A stretch of DNA of 64,000 bases. Source: Peptacetobacter hiranonis. Its GTDB lineage: Bacteria; Bacillota; Clostridia; Peptostreptococcales; Peptostreptococcaceae. The number at the start of each line of letters is the position of its first letter. The first letter of the stretch is position 1. The translations under genes and the position numbers were made by a program. The notes beneath the pieces are model-generated. The model searched no databases and was not told where the DNA came from. It worked only from the letters and a program-made list of their open reading frames with translations. Below are positions 48,776 to 56,625 of the stretch, piece after piece. The stretch covers positions 1,302,001 through 1,366,000 of the forward strand of contig NZ_CP036523.1 in the NCBI RefSeq assembly GCF_008151785.1. Reading direction: 5' to 3'.

Positions 48776-49909
48776 ATGGGAAGTTTAAGAAAAAAAGGTG
48801 ATAGATGGTATTTTTCAGTTGAACTTCCACAAGAAAACGGAAAACGAAAACGTGTTGAACGACGGGGCGGAAAAACTAAAAAAGAAGCCCAGGAAAAAAT
48901 GAAACTATTTGAAGCGGAAGTACTAAAAAACGGCTATAAAAAAGAATGCAAAATGACATTTGATGAATTGTATAATATTTGGTTTAACGAATATGTTTTG
49001 AATAATTGTAAAGAAAGTACTACTAACAATTATGCTAGATATTACAAAAAACACATAAAACCTATTTTGGGAAACTATAAAGTTTCAGATATTAAAGCTC
49101 GTGTTCTGAGTGACTTTTTTAATAAGTTAAAAGAAGAGGATAAATGTCATTCATCTGCAAATATTATAAGAGTTGTAATTTCAAGTTGTTTGGATTATGC
49201 AATATTTCCACTTGAAATTATAGAAAATAACTCTTGTAAGTTTATAAAATTCCCTAAATTTAAAAAAACAAAAGATAAAAAAGATATAATCGATATGAAA
49301 GATTTCGAAACTATATTGGATATAGGTTCTAGTAAACACAACTTTAATAACATGTGTCTTCTGTTGCTGCATACAGGGTTAAGAATAGGTGAAGCTTTAG
49401 GTCTGCAATGGGAGGATATTGATTTTGACAATAAAATAATACACGTCAGACATACTTTAATAGCACCAAATGTAAGGGAATGTAAATTAAGTACACCTAA
49501 AACAAAAACTTCAATTAGAGATATATACTTTAACGATACTGTTGAAAAAGTATTTAAAAATATAAAGAAAAGCCAAAACGAAAATCGTTTGAAGTTTGGT
49601 GTACTTTATAACTGTAATAACATGGTATTCACTCATGAAGATGGTTCTTTTTTAGATCATCATCATTTCACAAATATGGTCGCTAAGATAAACAGAAAAA
49701 CTAATATCAATTTTTCTATGCACACGTTCCGTCATACTCATGCGACTATGCTCCTACAAGCTGGTGCAAATATGAAAGATGTTCAAGCAAGATTAGGTCA
49801 TGCCGATATATCAACCACTATGAATATTTATGTACAAGATACTGAAGAGTCTAAGAAGAAAGCATTAGACAAATTTAACGATTATATCGAAAAAACTTCC
49901 AACATTTAA
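48776..49909 (+). CDS. int: tyrosine recombinase / phage integrase
   Basis: 377 residues. N-terminal AP2-like arm-binding domain (MGSLRKKGDRWYFSVELPQE, KKEAQEKMKLFEAEV), SAM-like core-binding domain (FDELYNIWFNEYVLNNCKES), and catalytic domain with HTGLRIGEALGLQWEDI (Arg), SMHTFRHTHATMLLQAGANM (HxxR), LGHADISTTMNIYVQDT (His and nucleophile Tyr). It inserts and, with a helper, excises the prophage. The attachment core lies 86 nt past its stop. GAGGTGGTAAA precedes the ATG. Confidence 0.96.
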   Translation: MGSLRKKGDRWYFSVELPQENGKRKRVERRGGKTKKEAQEKMKLFEAEVLKNGYKKECKMTFDELYNIWFNEYVLNNCKESTTNNYARYYKKHIKPILGNYKVSDIKARVLSDFFNKLKEEDKCHSSANIIRVVISSCLDYAIFPLEIIENNSCKFIKFPKFKKTKDKKDIIDMKDFETILDIGSSKHNFNNMCLLLLHTGLRIGEALGLQWEDIDFDNKIIHVRHTLIAPNVRECKLSTPKTKTSIRDIYFNDTVEKVFKNIKKSQNENRLKFGVLYNCNNMVFTHEDGSFLDHHHFTNMVAKINRKTNINFSMHTFRHTHATMLLQAGANMKDVQARLGHADISTTMNIYVQDTEESKKKALDKFNDYIEKTSNI

Positions 49910-49946
49910 CGCTAATGTCGGAAGAATGTAGGAAATATAATATTAT

Positions 49947-49987
49947 AATTCGCTAAACCGTTGAAATTTCAATAGTTTAGCGAATTT
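49947..49987 (+). terminator. hairpin after the integrase
   Basis: AATTCGCTAAAC and GTTTAGCGAATT pair perfectly over 12 bp with a 16-nt loop. The run after it is T3 then A-rich, so it is a moderate terminator; it could also hold recombination-protein sites, being 8 nt from the attachment core. Confidence 0.6.
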
Positions 49988-49994
49988 AAAAAAT

Positions 49995-50018
49995 AATTCT
50001 TAATTATATCTTAACTTT
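49995..50018. repeat. right prophage attachment core (candidate)
   Basis: AATTCTTAATTATATCTTAA followed by CTTT: 23 of 24 bases match the left core at 10950. The position beside the integrase supports attR. Confidence 0.7.
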
Positions 50019-50052
50019 CCTTAAATTTTATTTATAAAAAATTTGAAACAAA

Positions 50053-50075
50053 AAAGAAGGCTGCTAACCTTCTTT
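50053..50075. terminator. hairpin in the right junction
   Basis: AAAGAAGG and CCTTCTTT around a 7-nt loop, A-rich before and only a short T-run after. Between the prophage end and the small membrane gene; probably ends a chromosomal transcript. Confidence 0.45.
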
Positions 50076-50119
50076 AAATCTCTCACTAGAATTATGTGTT
50101 TATATAATTTTATATAAAT

Positions 50120-50152
50120 AAAAAACTGCTAAGAAATTTCTCAGCAGTTTTT
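50120..50152 (-). terminator. terminator after the 36-aa membrane peptide
   Basis: AAAAACTGCT-a-AGAAATTTCT-c-AGCAGTTTTT: long stem with one mismatch and T-runs on both sides. It directly follows the leftward peptide gene. Confidence 0.8.
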
Positions 50153-50158
50153 ATTTTA

Positions 50159-50269
50159 TTAGAATTTTTTCATTATCATATTGAATATCATAATTACATT
50201 GAATAAAAGTCCAACAGCAATTATGAACATTATCATTTTAAGAATAACTGATTTCATACCGTCCTTCAT
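50159..50269 (-). CDS. 36-residue single-pass membrane peptide
   Basis: GGAGGAAAATT before the ATG, 36 codons: MKDGMKSVILKMIMFIIAVG, LLFNVIMIFNMIMKKF, then two stop codons in a row (TAATAA) and a terminator. One hydrophobic helix with basic ends. Function unknown; a stand-alone chromosomal gene next to the prophage. Confidence 0.6.
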   Translation of the reverse strand: MKDGMKSVILKMIMFIIAVGLLFNVIMIFNMIMKKF

Positions 50270-50379
50270 AATTTTCCTCCCTAACATTTACTCTACTAAA
50301 CGTTATCACGTTATATACTCTAAATCAAGTATTTTTAAAGAATTAATTATTTTTAATTTAATAATATATTTATCAAATA

Positions 50380-50427
50380 TTGACACTGTCAAGTTTGTAT
50401 TGATATAATATTTACAGTGTCAAGTTT
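50380..50427 (+). promoter_or_regulatory. promoter and operator of the TetR gene
   Basis: TTGACA (50380-50385) and TATAAT (50404-50409) are 18 bp apart. Overlapping them, ACACTGTCAAGTTT (50383-50396) and ACAGTGTCAAGTTT (50414-50427) are direct repeats 31 bp apart, about three helix turns, and TTGACACTGTCAA is itself palindromic. Autorepression by the TetR protein is likely. Confidence 0.7.
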
Positions 50428-50446
50428 AAATTATCGGGAGGAGTCT

Positions 50447-51037
50447 ATGAAAAATTCAACATATCATCATATAAATTTAAAAAATGAGTTAATCGAAAAA
50501 GGGATTGATTTGGTAAATAAATATGGAGTTGAACAGCTTTCATTAAGAAAAGTAGCTCAAGTGTGTAATGTAAGCCATTCTGCTCCGTATAGCCATTTTA
50601 AAAATAAAGATGAGTTAATTTCAGCTATGCAAAAGTATATTACAGATCAATTTTCAGAAAAATTATTAAATACTGTTTCTCTTTATTCAAATCAATCTAA
50701 TTTTTTATTAGAATTTGGTAAAACATATATTTTATTTTTTTTAGAAAATCCACAATATTTTTCATTTTTATTTACACAAAATTCTATAAGTATTGATTTA
50801 GATATTAATAGTTTTACAGAAGAGAATTATAAACCATTTCTAATATATAAAGAACAACTGTTAAAACAACTTGCATCTTTAAATATATCTGATGAAAAAA
50901 AACAAAATTATATTATTTCATTATTTGCTTATATACATGGTATTACTTCTTTGGCAACAATGGAAAATGTAAGGCATACATTCGATTGGAGTAAAAAACT
51001 TGATGATTTAATTTGTCTATTTTCTATTGAAGGGTAG
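50447..51037 (+). CDS. TetR-family transcriptional regulator
   Basis: 196 residues from the ATG at 50447 (CGGGAGGAGTCT before it). The HTH is ELIEKGIDLVNKYGVEQLSL, RKVAQVCNVSHSAPYSHFKN, KDELISAMQ. The C-terminal ligand domain is helical (FGKTYILFFLENPQYFSFLF, ISLFAYIHGITSLATMENVR), close to TetR_C_33/WHG-type regulators. Operator repeats lie just upstream; controls itself and probably the next gene, 8 nt downstream. Confidence 0.88.
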   Translation: MKNSTYHHINLKNELIEKGIDLVNKYGVEQLSLRKVAQVCNVSHSAPYSHFKNKDELISAMQKYITDQFSEKLLNTVSLYSNQSNFLLEFGKTYILFFLENPQYFSFLFTQNSISIDLDINSFTEENYKPFLIYKEQLLKQLASLNISDEKKQNYIISLFAYIHGITSLATMENVRHTFDWSKKLDDLICLFSIEG

Positions 51038-51045
51038 GTGAAATT

Positions 51046-51804
51046 ATGTTAGGTGTTTTTTTTAGTGGAACAGGAAATACTGAATATTGTGTTAGACTTT
51101 TATCTTCTTTATTAGATGAATCTTATGAAATTGTTTCTTTAGAAAATCCATCATCTATAAAAAAGATTGAAGAGCGGGATACAATTATTTTCGGTTATCC
51201 TATACAGTATTCTAATATTCCCTATTTTGTAAGAGAGTTTATAATAAAAAATTCATTTTTATGGAAAAATAAGAAAATTATATGTTTAGCTACAATGGGG
51301 GCCTTTAGTGGCGATGGTGCTGGATGTTCAGCAAGGCTATTTAAAAAATATGGGGCAATAATCTTAGGTGGTTTACATATAAAAATGCCTGATTCTGTAT
51401 GTGATAGTCCTTTACTCAAAAAAAATACACAAGAGAAAGAAATAATAATTAAAAATGCAACTGAAAAAATAAAACTCATTGCAAATAATATAAAAAATAA
51501 AATATATCCTAATGATGGTTTATCTTCTATATCTCATATAATTGGTCTTTTAGGTCAACGACTTTGGTTTTTCCATAAAACGAAAACTTATAGTAATAAT
51601 TTGACTATTAATGAAAATTGTATTGGTTGTGGCTTGTGTTCAAAAATTTGCCCTACTCAAAATATAAGTATAGTAAATCTAAAAGCTATTGGAGGTAATA
51701 AATGTACTCTGTGCTATCGTTGTGTAAGTAACTGCCCACAAAAGGCAATTACTATTCTAGGGAAAAAAGTAATTGAACAGTATAAACTAGATAATTATAT
51801 ATAA
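51046..51804 (+). CDS. flavodoxin-ferredoxin fusion (EFR1-type) protein
   Basis: 252 residues. A flavodoxin-like N-domain starts with VFFSGTGNTEYCVRLL (the SGTGNT phosphate loop) and has TMGAFSGDGAGCSARLFKKY. The C-domain carries two [4Fe-4S] motifs: CIGCGLCSKICP and CTLCYRCVSNCP. This is the EFRODO/EFR1 family common in anaerobes; likely a soluble electron carrier, partner unknown. Very AT-rich, like the TetR gene. Confidence 0.88.
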   Translation: MLGVFFSGTGNTEYCVRLLSSLLDESYEIVSLENPSSIKKIEERDTIIFGYPIQYSNIPYFVREFIIKNSFLWKNKKIICLATMGAFSGDGAGCSARLFKKYGAIILGGLHIKMPDSVCDSPLLKKNTQEKEIIIKNATEKIKLIANNIKNKIYPNDGLSSISHIIGLLGQRLWFFHKTKTYSNNLTINENCIGCGLCSKICPTQNISIVNLKAIGGNKCTLCYRCVSNCPQKAITILGKKVIEQYKLDNYI

Positions 51805-51808
51805 AATA

Positions 51809-51843
51809 GAAGAGGAGAATGCAAATTTTTCATTCTCCTCTTC
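51809..51843 (+). terminator. terminator after the flavodoxin-ferredoxin gene
   Basis: GAAGAGGAGAATG and CATTCTCCTCTTC pair perfectly (13 bp) around a 9-nt loop. No long T-run follows, but the stem is strong; it lies between convergent genes. Confidence 0.7.
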
Positions 51844-51849
51844 TATTTA

Positions 51850-52410
51850 CTATTTTCCTTCTAGCTCTAATCTCATTTTTTCCATTTCATAACATTCATA
51901 TTTTCTCCAAGCGTATGAATCTGGGTCAATTCCATGTTCTAATCCAAGTCTAACCTGTTCCATCTGGTTAGCAAAAAGCTTTCTTTCTGTGTATGGAGAG
52001 ATATCTACTCCATTTTCAAGACCTTTTCTAATCTGCTCCATAACAGAAGTGTATATATTAGATTTTGCGTATTTACTTACATCTACACCACTTTCAAGTC
52101 CCATTCTAATCTGCTCCATCTGGCTCCAGATAAATTTATCTGTTGCATAAACAGAAACATCGTACCCATCTTCAAGACCTCTTCTGATTTCATACATCTG
52201 GTTAGAATCTAATCTATGATCTATATAGAAAGAAATATCTAATCCTTCTTTTAACCCCATTCTTATCTCATACATCTGTTCAAATTTGTATTCAGGCTTA
52301 GCATAAACATCGACGTCGATGCCTTCTTTTAAGCCTAAATCTATCTGATAAAGCTGATCCCCATTAAACACATCTAAATGATAGTAGTCTACTATTGTTT
52401 TTGATTCCAT
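51850..52410 (-). CDS. 26-residue tandem-repeat protein
   Basis: 186 residues from the ATG at 52410 (GAGGTGCATTTT before it). It consists of six full units and one partial unit with the pattern QM-x-x-I-R-x-GLE-x-G-x-D-[VI]-S-x-Y. Examples: QMYEIRMGLKEGLDISFY, QMEQIRMGLESGVDVSKY, QMEQVRLGLEHGIDPDSY. Each unit is probably a helix and turn, giving a solenoid. Such repeats occur in uncharacterised Firmicute proteins; no enzyme domain and no signal peptide. Function unknown. Confidence 0.75.
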   Translation of the reverse strand: MESKTIVDYYHLDVFNGDQLYQIDLGLKEGIDVDVYAKPEYKFEQMYEIRMGLKEGLDISFYIDHRLDSNQMYEIRRGLEDGYDVSVYATDKFIWSQMEQIRMGLESGVDVSKYAKSNIYTSVMEQIRKGLENGVDISPYTERKLFANQMEQVRLGLEHGIDPDSYAWRKYECYEMEKMRLELEGK

Positions 52411-52635
52411 AAAATGCACCTCATTACACTAATTTGTACTTCAAATTTTTAAATTTATTAATTATAGTATATCACACTATTAACCAAATTTTATGCTGTT
52501 TTATTTTATGATTTAATAAAGTTTTGTTTTTATAATAATTTTCTGAAAATTAACTATCATATATTGAAAAATAAATTTCACAGTACTATAATAATAATTA
52601 CAAATATAAGATAATTTTTGAAAGGTCGTGATTTT

Positions 52636-53088
52636 ATGCGTAAAAATGATTCTAATGTGCTTCCTGATACTATTAGCGATAAAATCAGAAAATCAGTATC
52701 ATCAAGAAATTACGAGCTTGCAGACTACCAATATCAAAGAATCATGGAAAGCATTTACGATTTTGAACAATATTTAGACAAAGATAAAGAGGTTGCTCTA
52801 TATCTTACTAATTTCGGTGAAAGCGTCCTTATGCATATAACTGATATTGGATACAGCAATCCATCACTTATCCACTACTTCGGATACGTAAATGGAAACT
52901 ATGCTGAACTAATCCAACACGTTTCTCAAATCAATTTCTTAATTACATCAGCTCCAAAATTGGACGATGAAAAACCAGCAAGAAGAATTGGATTTAAGAA
53001 CAATGTTGGTGAAGAATTTGTAGAACCTTCAAAAGAAGACCTTGAAGACTACGAAGCGCTGATGAAAGAAAGCAGAACAAACTTCTAA
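52636..53088 (+). CDS. DUF6173-like cytosolic protein
   Basis: 150 residues from the ATG at 52636 (GAAAGGTCGTGATTTT). LADYQYQRIMESIYDFEQYL, DKEVALYLTNFGESVLMHIT, DIGYSNPSLIHYFGYVNGNY and AELIQHVSQINFLITSAPKL. The central part matches small Firmicute proteins of unknown function (DUF6173 by recollection). No membrane segment. A strong terminator follows. Confidence 0.65.
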   Translation: MRKNDSNVLPDTISDKIRKSVSSRNYELADYQYQRIMESIYDFEQYLDKDKEVALYLTNFGESVLMHITDIGYSNPSLIHYFGYVNGNYAELIQHVSQINFLITSAPKLDDEKPARRIGFKNNVGEEFVEPSKEDLEDYEALMKESRTNF

Positions 53089-53130
53089 AATAAATTAATA
53101 CTCTTAAAAAACTTAACACGATTAAAAGAA

Positions 53131-53157
53131 GGCTGTTGCAACTGCAACAGCCTTTTT
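53131..53157 (+). terminator. terminator after the DUF6173-like gene
   Basis: GGCTGTTGCa-ac-TGCAACAGCC with five Ts. Confidence 0.9.
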
Positions 53158-53263
53158 AATACTTTCCTATAGATAGTATAATTATAAAATTTAATTAGCT
53201 AGCTTTTGGTATTGCATAATAACAAACTTCCATCGACAACTCGGTTTGAAGCTAGTAAAAAAT

Positions 53264-53341
53264 AGGACAAGATATATAACTGCCAGCCAGCGACAATGCA
53301 ACTTGATTGCCTGGAGCGGATGGTAGTTATAATCTTGTCCT
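53264..53341 (+). ncRNA. structured intergenic element A (short type)
   Basis: The outer helix is AGGACAAGAT/ATCTTGTCCT, continued inward by ATAACT/AGTTAT and CCA/TGG. The core is CGACAAT, inner hairpin GCAA-CTTGA-TTGC, then CTGGAG, so GCCTGGAG is complete. Weak pairing extends outward. It lies between the convergent DUF6173-like gene (already terminated) and the leftward membrane gene. RNA status is inferred from the shared core in five copies. Confidence 0.7.
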
Positions 53342-53391
53342 TTCATTTTAATTAACTTTTCCGAAGTTTTCCTAAAAGTTATATCACGCTT

Positions 53392-54057
53392 TTATTTTTC
53401 ATTTACCTTTTTCATAGCATTGTATCCCATGAATACTACCCATACATATGCTAATGTTTTAGGCATCATTAGTGCTCCAACTATTGGAATAGTTTTAGCA
53501 AATAGTACAACTGGAATATAGAATCCAAAGCTTAATGTTACTGCAAGCCACATATTTTTGAAACTTAAATCGTTAAATTCTCTTGTCTTTTTAAAGAATA
53601 TTACTATTATAACTAATCCCATTATTGCAAATGGTATGTTTCTGTATATTCCCCAAATTTCTGGTGCATTTGGAGATAACCAATCATTCTGTGGGAATAG
53701 GCAAAGTATTATTCTTATCGCTGCTAATGCATAAACTGCGAATTTAAGACCTTTATCGTCTTTTACTTCATATCTCATTTCCCATATATGGAATAATATT
53801 ACATAGAAAATAGTCATTGTTATTGATGCAACGGCTTCACCAAATCCTAACGCAGCAGGATTGTTGTTTATACCTACTGTCCACATAGAATATACTCTTG
53901 GAACTAGATGGAACGCATCCCCACATCCAAGAACGATAGCCATTATACCAAATAATCTATACTGACTACCTTTTTCTGTTGCTTTGATCATCTTTATACC
54001 TACTGTAATAACTGTTACTAAGTAGCAGATGTCAAAAATACTTTCAAATATTCTCAT
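53392..54057 (-). CDS. polytopic membrane protein of unknown function
   Basis: 221 residues with about seven hydrophobic segments, among them FDICYLVTVITVGIKMI, RLFGIMAIVLGCGDAFHLVP, SITMTIFYVILFHIWEMRYE, AIMGLVIIVIFFKK and SFGFYIPVVLFAKTIPIVG. Seven helices with conserved His and Asp in GCGDAFHLVPR suggest a 7TM sensor- or rhodopsin-like layout, but no family is known to me. The ATG at 54057 follows AGAGGTGATAAAT. Confidence 0.65.
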   Translation of the reverse strand: MRIFESIFDICYLVTVITVGIKMIKATEKGSQYRLFGIMAIVLGCGDAFHLVPRVYSMWTVGINNNPAALGFGEAVASITMTIFYVILFHIWEMRYEVKDDKGLKFAVYALAAIRIILCLFPQNDWLSPNAPEIWGIYRNIPFAIMGLVIIVIFFKKTREFNDLSFKNMWLAVTLSFGFYIPVVLFAKTIPIVGALMMPKTLAYVWVVFMGYNAMKKVNEK

Positions 54058-54282
54058 ATTTATCACCTCTGTATTTTTTATATGTTATATTTTAACACAT
54101 ATTATTTTATTGTCAAACATTTTTTATAAATAATATTTTATACTAAAAATATTTATCTAAAGAAAATATTTTTTACAATAAATATAACTAAATAAAAAAT
54201 AATAAAAAAAATATCCCCCTACACTCTTTTCCAAGAATATAAGAGGATGCTTAAAACGTTTTAAAATTTATTAACTTATATT

Positions 54283-54398
54283 TTGAAAAATCGTGATTAA
54301 TTTGCTACGACAATCTGTAAGCGACTCGCAACTTATAAATGTGTTACATAAAAGTGCGAGTCGCTGAAGCCTGGAGAACAATTAATCACGTTTTTCAA
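54283..54398 (+). ncRNA. structured intergenic element B (long type)
   Basis: Outer helix TTGAAAAA-t-CGTGATTAA/TTAATCACG-TTTTTCAA (one bulge). Core CGACAATCTGTA, inner helix AGCGACTCGCA/TGCGAGTCGCT with a 24-nt AU-rich loop, then GAAGCCTGGAG. It lies past the ispH stop and upstream of the 7TM-like gene, both read leftward, so the motif strand is antisense to them. The region 54058-54282 otherwise holds only AT-rich sequence. Confidence 0.72.
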
Positions 54399-54415
54399 TC
54401 GCAAGGTAATAACTT

Positions 54416-55258
54416 TTATAAACTTTTTAAGTATTCTATTATATCGTCTATTATCCAGTCTGGAGTAGATGCTCCAGCTGTTATTCCGACGTTTTCGTAT
54501 TTTTTTATCTCTTCCACATCTAAATCATCTCTAGTTTCAATTGCAAAAGTAGGGCAAACCTCTTTACATATTCCAACTAATTTCTGAGTGTTTGAGCTGT
54601 GTTTTCCACCAATTACAACCATACAGTCCATTTCTGATGCAAGCTCTCTAGCTGCTTCCTGTCTAGCCTTAGTTGATGAACAAATAGTATTATTAAAATC
54701 AATCTTATCTGATTTCTGTTTTAATATATCAACCATATTTCCGTAAACTTCTAAATTCATAGTAGTCTGTGCAACTGAGCAGTAATCAACCTCAGGATCT
54801 AATTCTAACTCTTTTGCTTCATCTATAGTTTTTATAATTATAGCCGAGTTGTTGCACCATCCATTTATTCCTATAACCTCAGGGTGATTTTTATCACCTA
54901 TTAAGATTATTTTCTTTCCTTTGTCGTAGTTTTCTTTAACTATATCGTGGATTTTTTTAACAAAAGGACATGTTGTATCCACTACTTCTAGTTCTTTTTC
55001 ATCTGCTCTATCGTATATAGACTTAGACACACCATGAGATCTTATTATCATTTTAACATCACTTGGTATTTCCTCTATATCGTCAGCTGTCACTAGCCCT
55101 CTTTCCTCATACTTTTCAACTGCCTGTTTATTATGTATAAGTGGACCTAATGCGTATATCTGTTTATCATGTTCCTCGCATAACTCTCTCCATGCAAGTC
55201 CCATAGCTCTCTTAACACCAAAACAAAATCCTGCTTTTTCTGATATCTTTATATTCAT
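54416..55258 (-). CDS. ispH: 4-hydroxy-3-methylbut-2-enyl diphosphate reductase
   Basis: 280 residues. Last enzyme of the MEP isoprenoid pathway, with a [4Fe-4S] cluster: AGFCFGVKRAMGLAW (first Cys), DTTCPFVKKIHDIVK (second Cys), and NTICSSTKARQEAA (third Cys). Also LGPLIHNKQAVEKYEERG, IRSHGVS and TAGASTPDWIIDD. The ATG at 55258 follows GGAGGAAATT. Same operon as plsC and cmk, a common clostridial order, but without the fused S1-domain seen in some. Confidence 0.96.
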   Translation of the reverse strand: MNIKISEKAGFCFGVKRAMGLAWRELCEEHDKQIYALGPLIHNKQAVEKYEERGLVTADDIEEIPSDVKMIIRSHGVSKSIYDRADEKELEVVDTTCPFVKKIHDIVKENYDKGKKIILIGDKNHPEVIGINGWCNNSAIIIKTIDEAKELELDPEVDYCSVAQTTMNLEVYGNMVDILKQKSDKIDFNNTICSSTKARQEAARELASEMDCMVVIGGKHSSNTQKLVGICKEVCPTFAIETRDDLDVEEIKKYENVGITAGASTPDWIIDDIIEYLKSL

Positions 55259-55277
55259 AATTTCCTCCAATCGATGC

Positions 55278-55910
55278 TTAGGCGTTGTATTTTATTCCTT
55301 CAACATCTACTATTCCATCTGCCTGTTCACAGTAATTTTTAATAATTACCTGCATAACTTCTTCTGAGATTCTTTCGTGGTCTTCATTTGTCAATTTGGC
55401 TCTAAAATACTGGCTCATATCTATAGGTTCGCCTATATATATCTTAACTCTGCTGAATAATTTATAGCTAGAAATTACAGATATAGGCACTACATTTGCC
55501 TTTCCTTTAGATGCAAAAAGTGATAAACCTGCCTTTGCCTGACCAAATTCTTTTCCTTTTACCCTAGTTCCTTCTGGGAATAATCCTAGCACATAACCAT
55601 CTTTTATAGCTCTTAAAATCTGCTTAACTGTTGAAATTCCAGTATTCTCTCTATCTATTGGTATAGTGTTTAATTTCTTTAAAATAAAACCTAGTATTTT
55701 ATGGTCGAATAATTCCTTCTTAGCAACCGCTGCAACCTCTCTTGTAGTCATTGAAGATGCAACAAATATAGGATCTAGGTTTGATTTGTGATTCGCAGCT
55801 ATTATAACATTTCCTTCAAGAGGTACATTTTCTATACCAATTACCTCATATTTGAAGAAAACCCTACAAAATAGACGAAGCACACTCAATGCAAAATCGT
55901 AAAACTTCAT
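55278..55910 (-). CDS. plsC: 1-acyl-sn-glycerol-3-phosphate acyltransferase
   Basis: 210 residues. Adds the second acyl chain in phosphatidic acid synthesis at the membrane. NVIIAANHKSNLDPIFVASS holds the HxxxxD catalytic motif, GLFPEGTRVKG the phosphate-binding EGTR motif, and ANVVPISVISSYKLF the late block. An N-terminal hydrophobic stretch may anchor it. 19 nt upstream of ispH in the operon. Confidence 0.93.
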   Translation of the reverse strand: MKFYDFALSVLRLFCRVFFKYEVIGIENVPLEGNVIIAANHKSNLDPIFVASSMTTREVAAVAKKELFDHKILGFILKKLNTIPIDRENTGISTVKQILRAIKDGYVLGLFPEGTRVKGKEFGQAKAGLSLFASKGKANVVPISVISSYKLFSRVKIYIGEPIDMSQYFRAKLTNEDHERISEEVMQVIIKNYCEQADGIVDVEGIKYNA

Positions 55911-55963
55911 TATTTAATTTCTCCATTCTTATTTTTATTTAACTTTATAGTATACATGGTAAA

Positions 55964-56602
55964 CTATTTTATTTTAGATACTACAGCCTCTACAACCTCG
56001 TCAATTCCAAGTCCAGTAGTGTCTATTTCTATAGCATCGTCTGCTTTTTTTAGAGGAGCAAATTCTCTATTAGAGTCTATCTCATCTCTTTTTTCTATAT
56101 CTTTTATAATCTCTTCTAAAGTTCCTTCAAATCCCTTTTCACAAAGTTCTTTGTATCTTCTTCTTCCTCTTTCTTCAGGAGTCGCAACTAAGAAGAACTT
56201 GTAGTCTGCATTTGGGAATACATAAGATCCGATATCTCTACCGTCAAGTATTACATCATTTCTTGTTCCTATCTCTCTCTGAACATCTACCATTAAATAT
56301 CTAACTTCTTTTATCTTAGCAACGTCAGAAACATTTGCACTTACTTCTCTAGTTCTTATCTTCTCGTTTACAACTTTTGAATCAAGATATATATTATTAT
56401 CTCTAAAATCTATATCAGTTCTTTTAGCTACTTCTATTACAGCTTCCTCATTCTTAACATCAACGCCTTCAGATAAGCATTTGTATGTTACTGCTCTGTA
56501 CATTGCTCCTGTGTCTATGTAGTTTATGTTTAGTTTTTTAGCTATTAATTTTGAAATAGTACTCTTTCCAGCTCCTGCTGGTCCATCTACTGCTATTATC
56601 AT
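55964..56602 (-). CDS. cmk: cytidylate kinase
   Basis: 212 residues. Phosphorylates CMP/dCMP. P-loop AVDGPAGAGKSTISKLIAKK, then YIDTGAMYRAVTYKCL, DGRDIGSYVFPNADYKFFL and RRYKELCEKGFEGTLEEIIK with the CMP-binding insert. The ATG at 56602 keeps the expected short N-terminus. Clustered with plsC and ispH. Confidence 0.96.
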   Translation of the reverse strand: MIIAVDGPAGAGKSTISKLIAKKLNINYIDTGAMYRAVTYKCLSEGVDVKNEEAVIEVAKRTDIDFRDNNIYLDSKVVNEKIRTREVSANVSDVAKIKEVRYLMVDVQREIGTRNDVILDGRDIGSYVFPNADYKFFLVATPEERGRRRYKELCEKGFEGTLEEIIKDIEKRDEIDSNREFAPLKKADDAIEIDTTGLGIDEVVEAVVSKIK

Positions 56603-56625
56603 AATTACCACACTCTCCTCTTTTT

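Larger units (their letters stand above)
10950..50018. mobile_element. complete contractile-tailed prophage (about 39 kb)
   Basis: Bounded by the 24-bp repeats at 10950 and 49995. It carries an integrase, a lysogeny switch, replication and recombination genes, small and large terminase, portal, capsid, connector genes, tail sheath and tube, tape measure, baseplate and fibres, two lytic enzymes, a holin and two tRNA genes. The tail order follows the B. subtilis PBSX xkd genes and C. difficile myophages. No gene looks broken, so the prophage may be inducible; that is inference. Confidence 0.93.

Noticed and set aside
51850-52410. DNA tandem repeat or CRISPR at the 26-residue-repeat gene
   Set aside because: The repetition is at protein level (78-bp units, diverged at DNA level).
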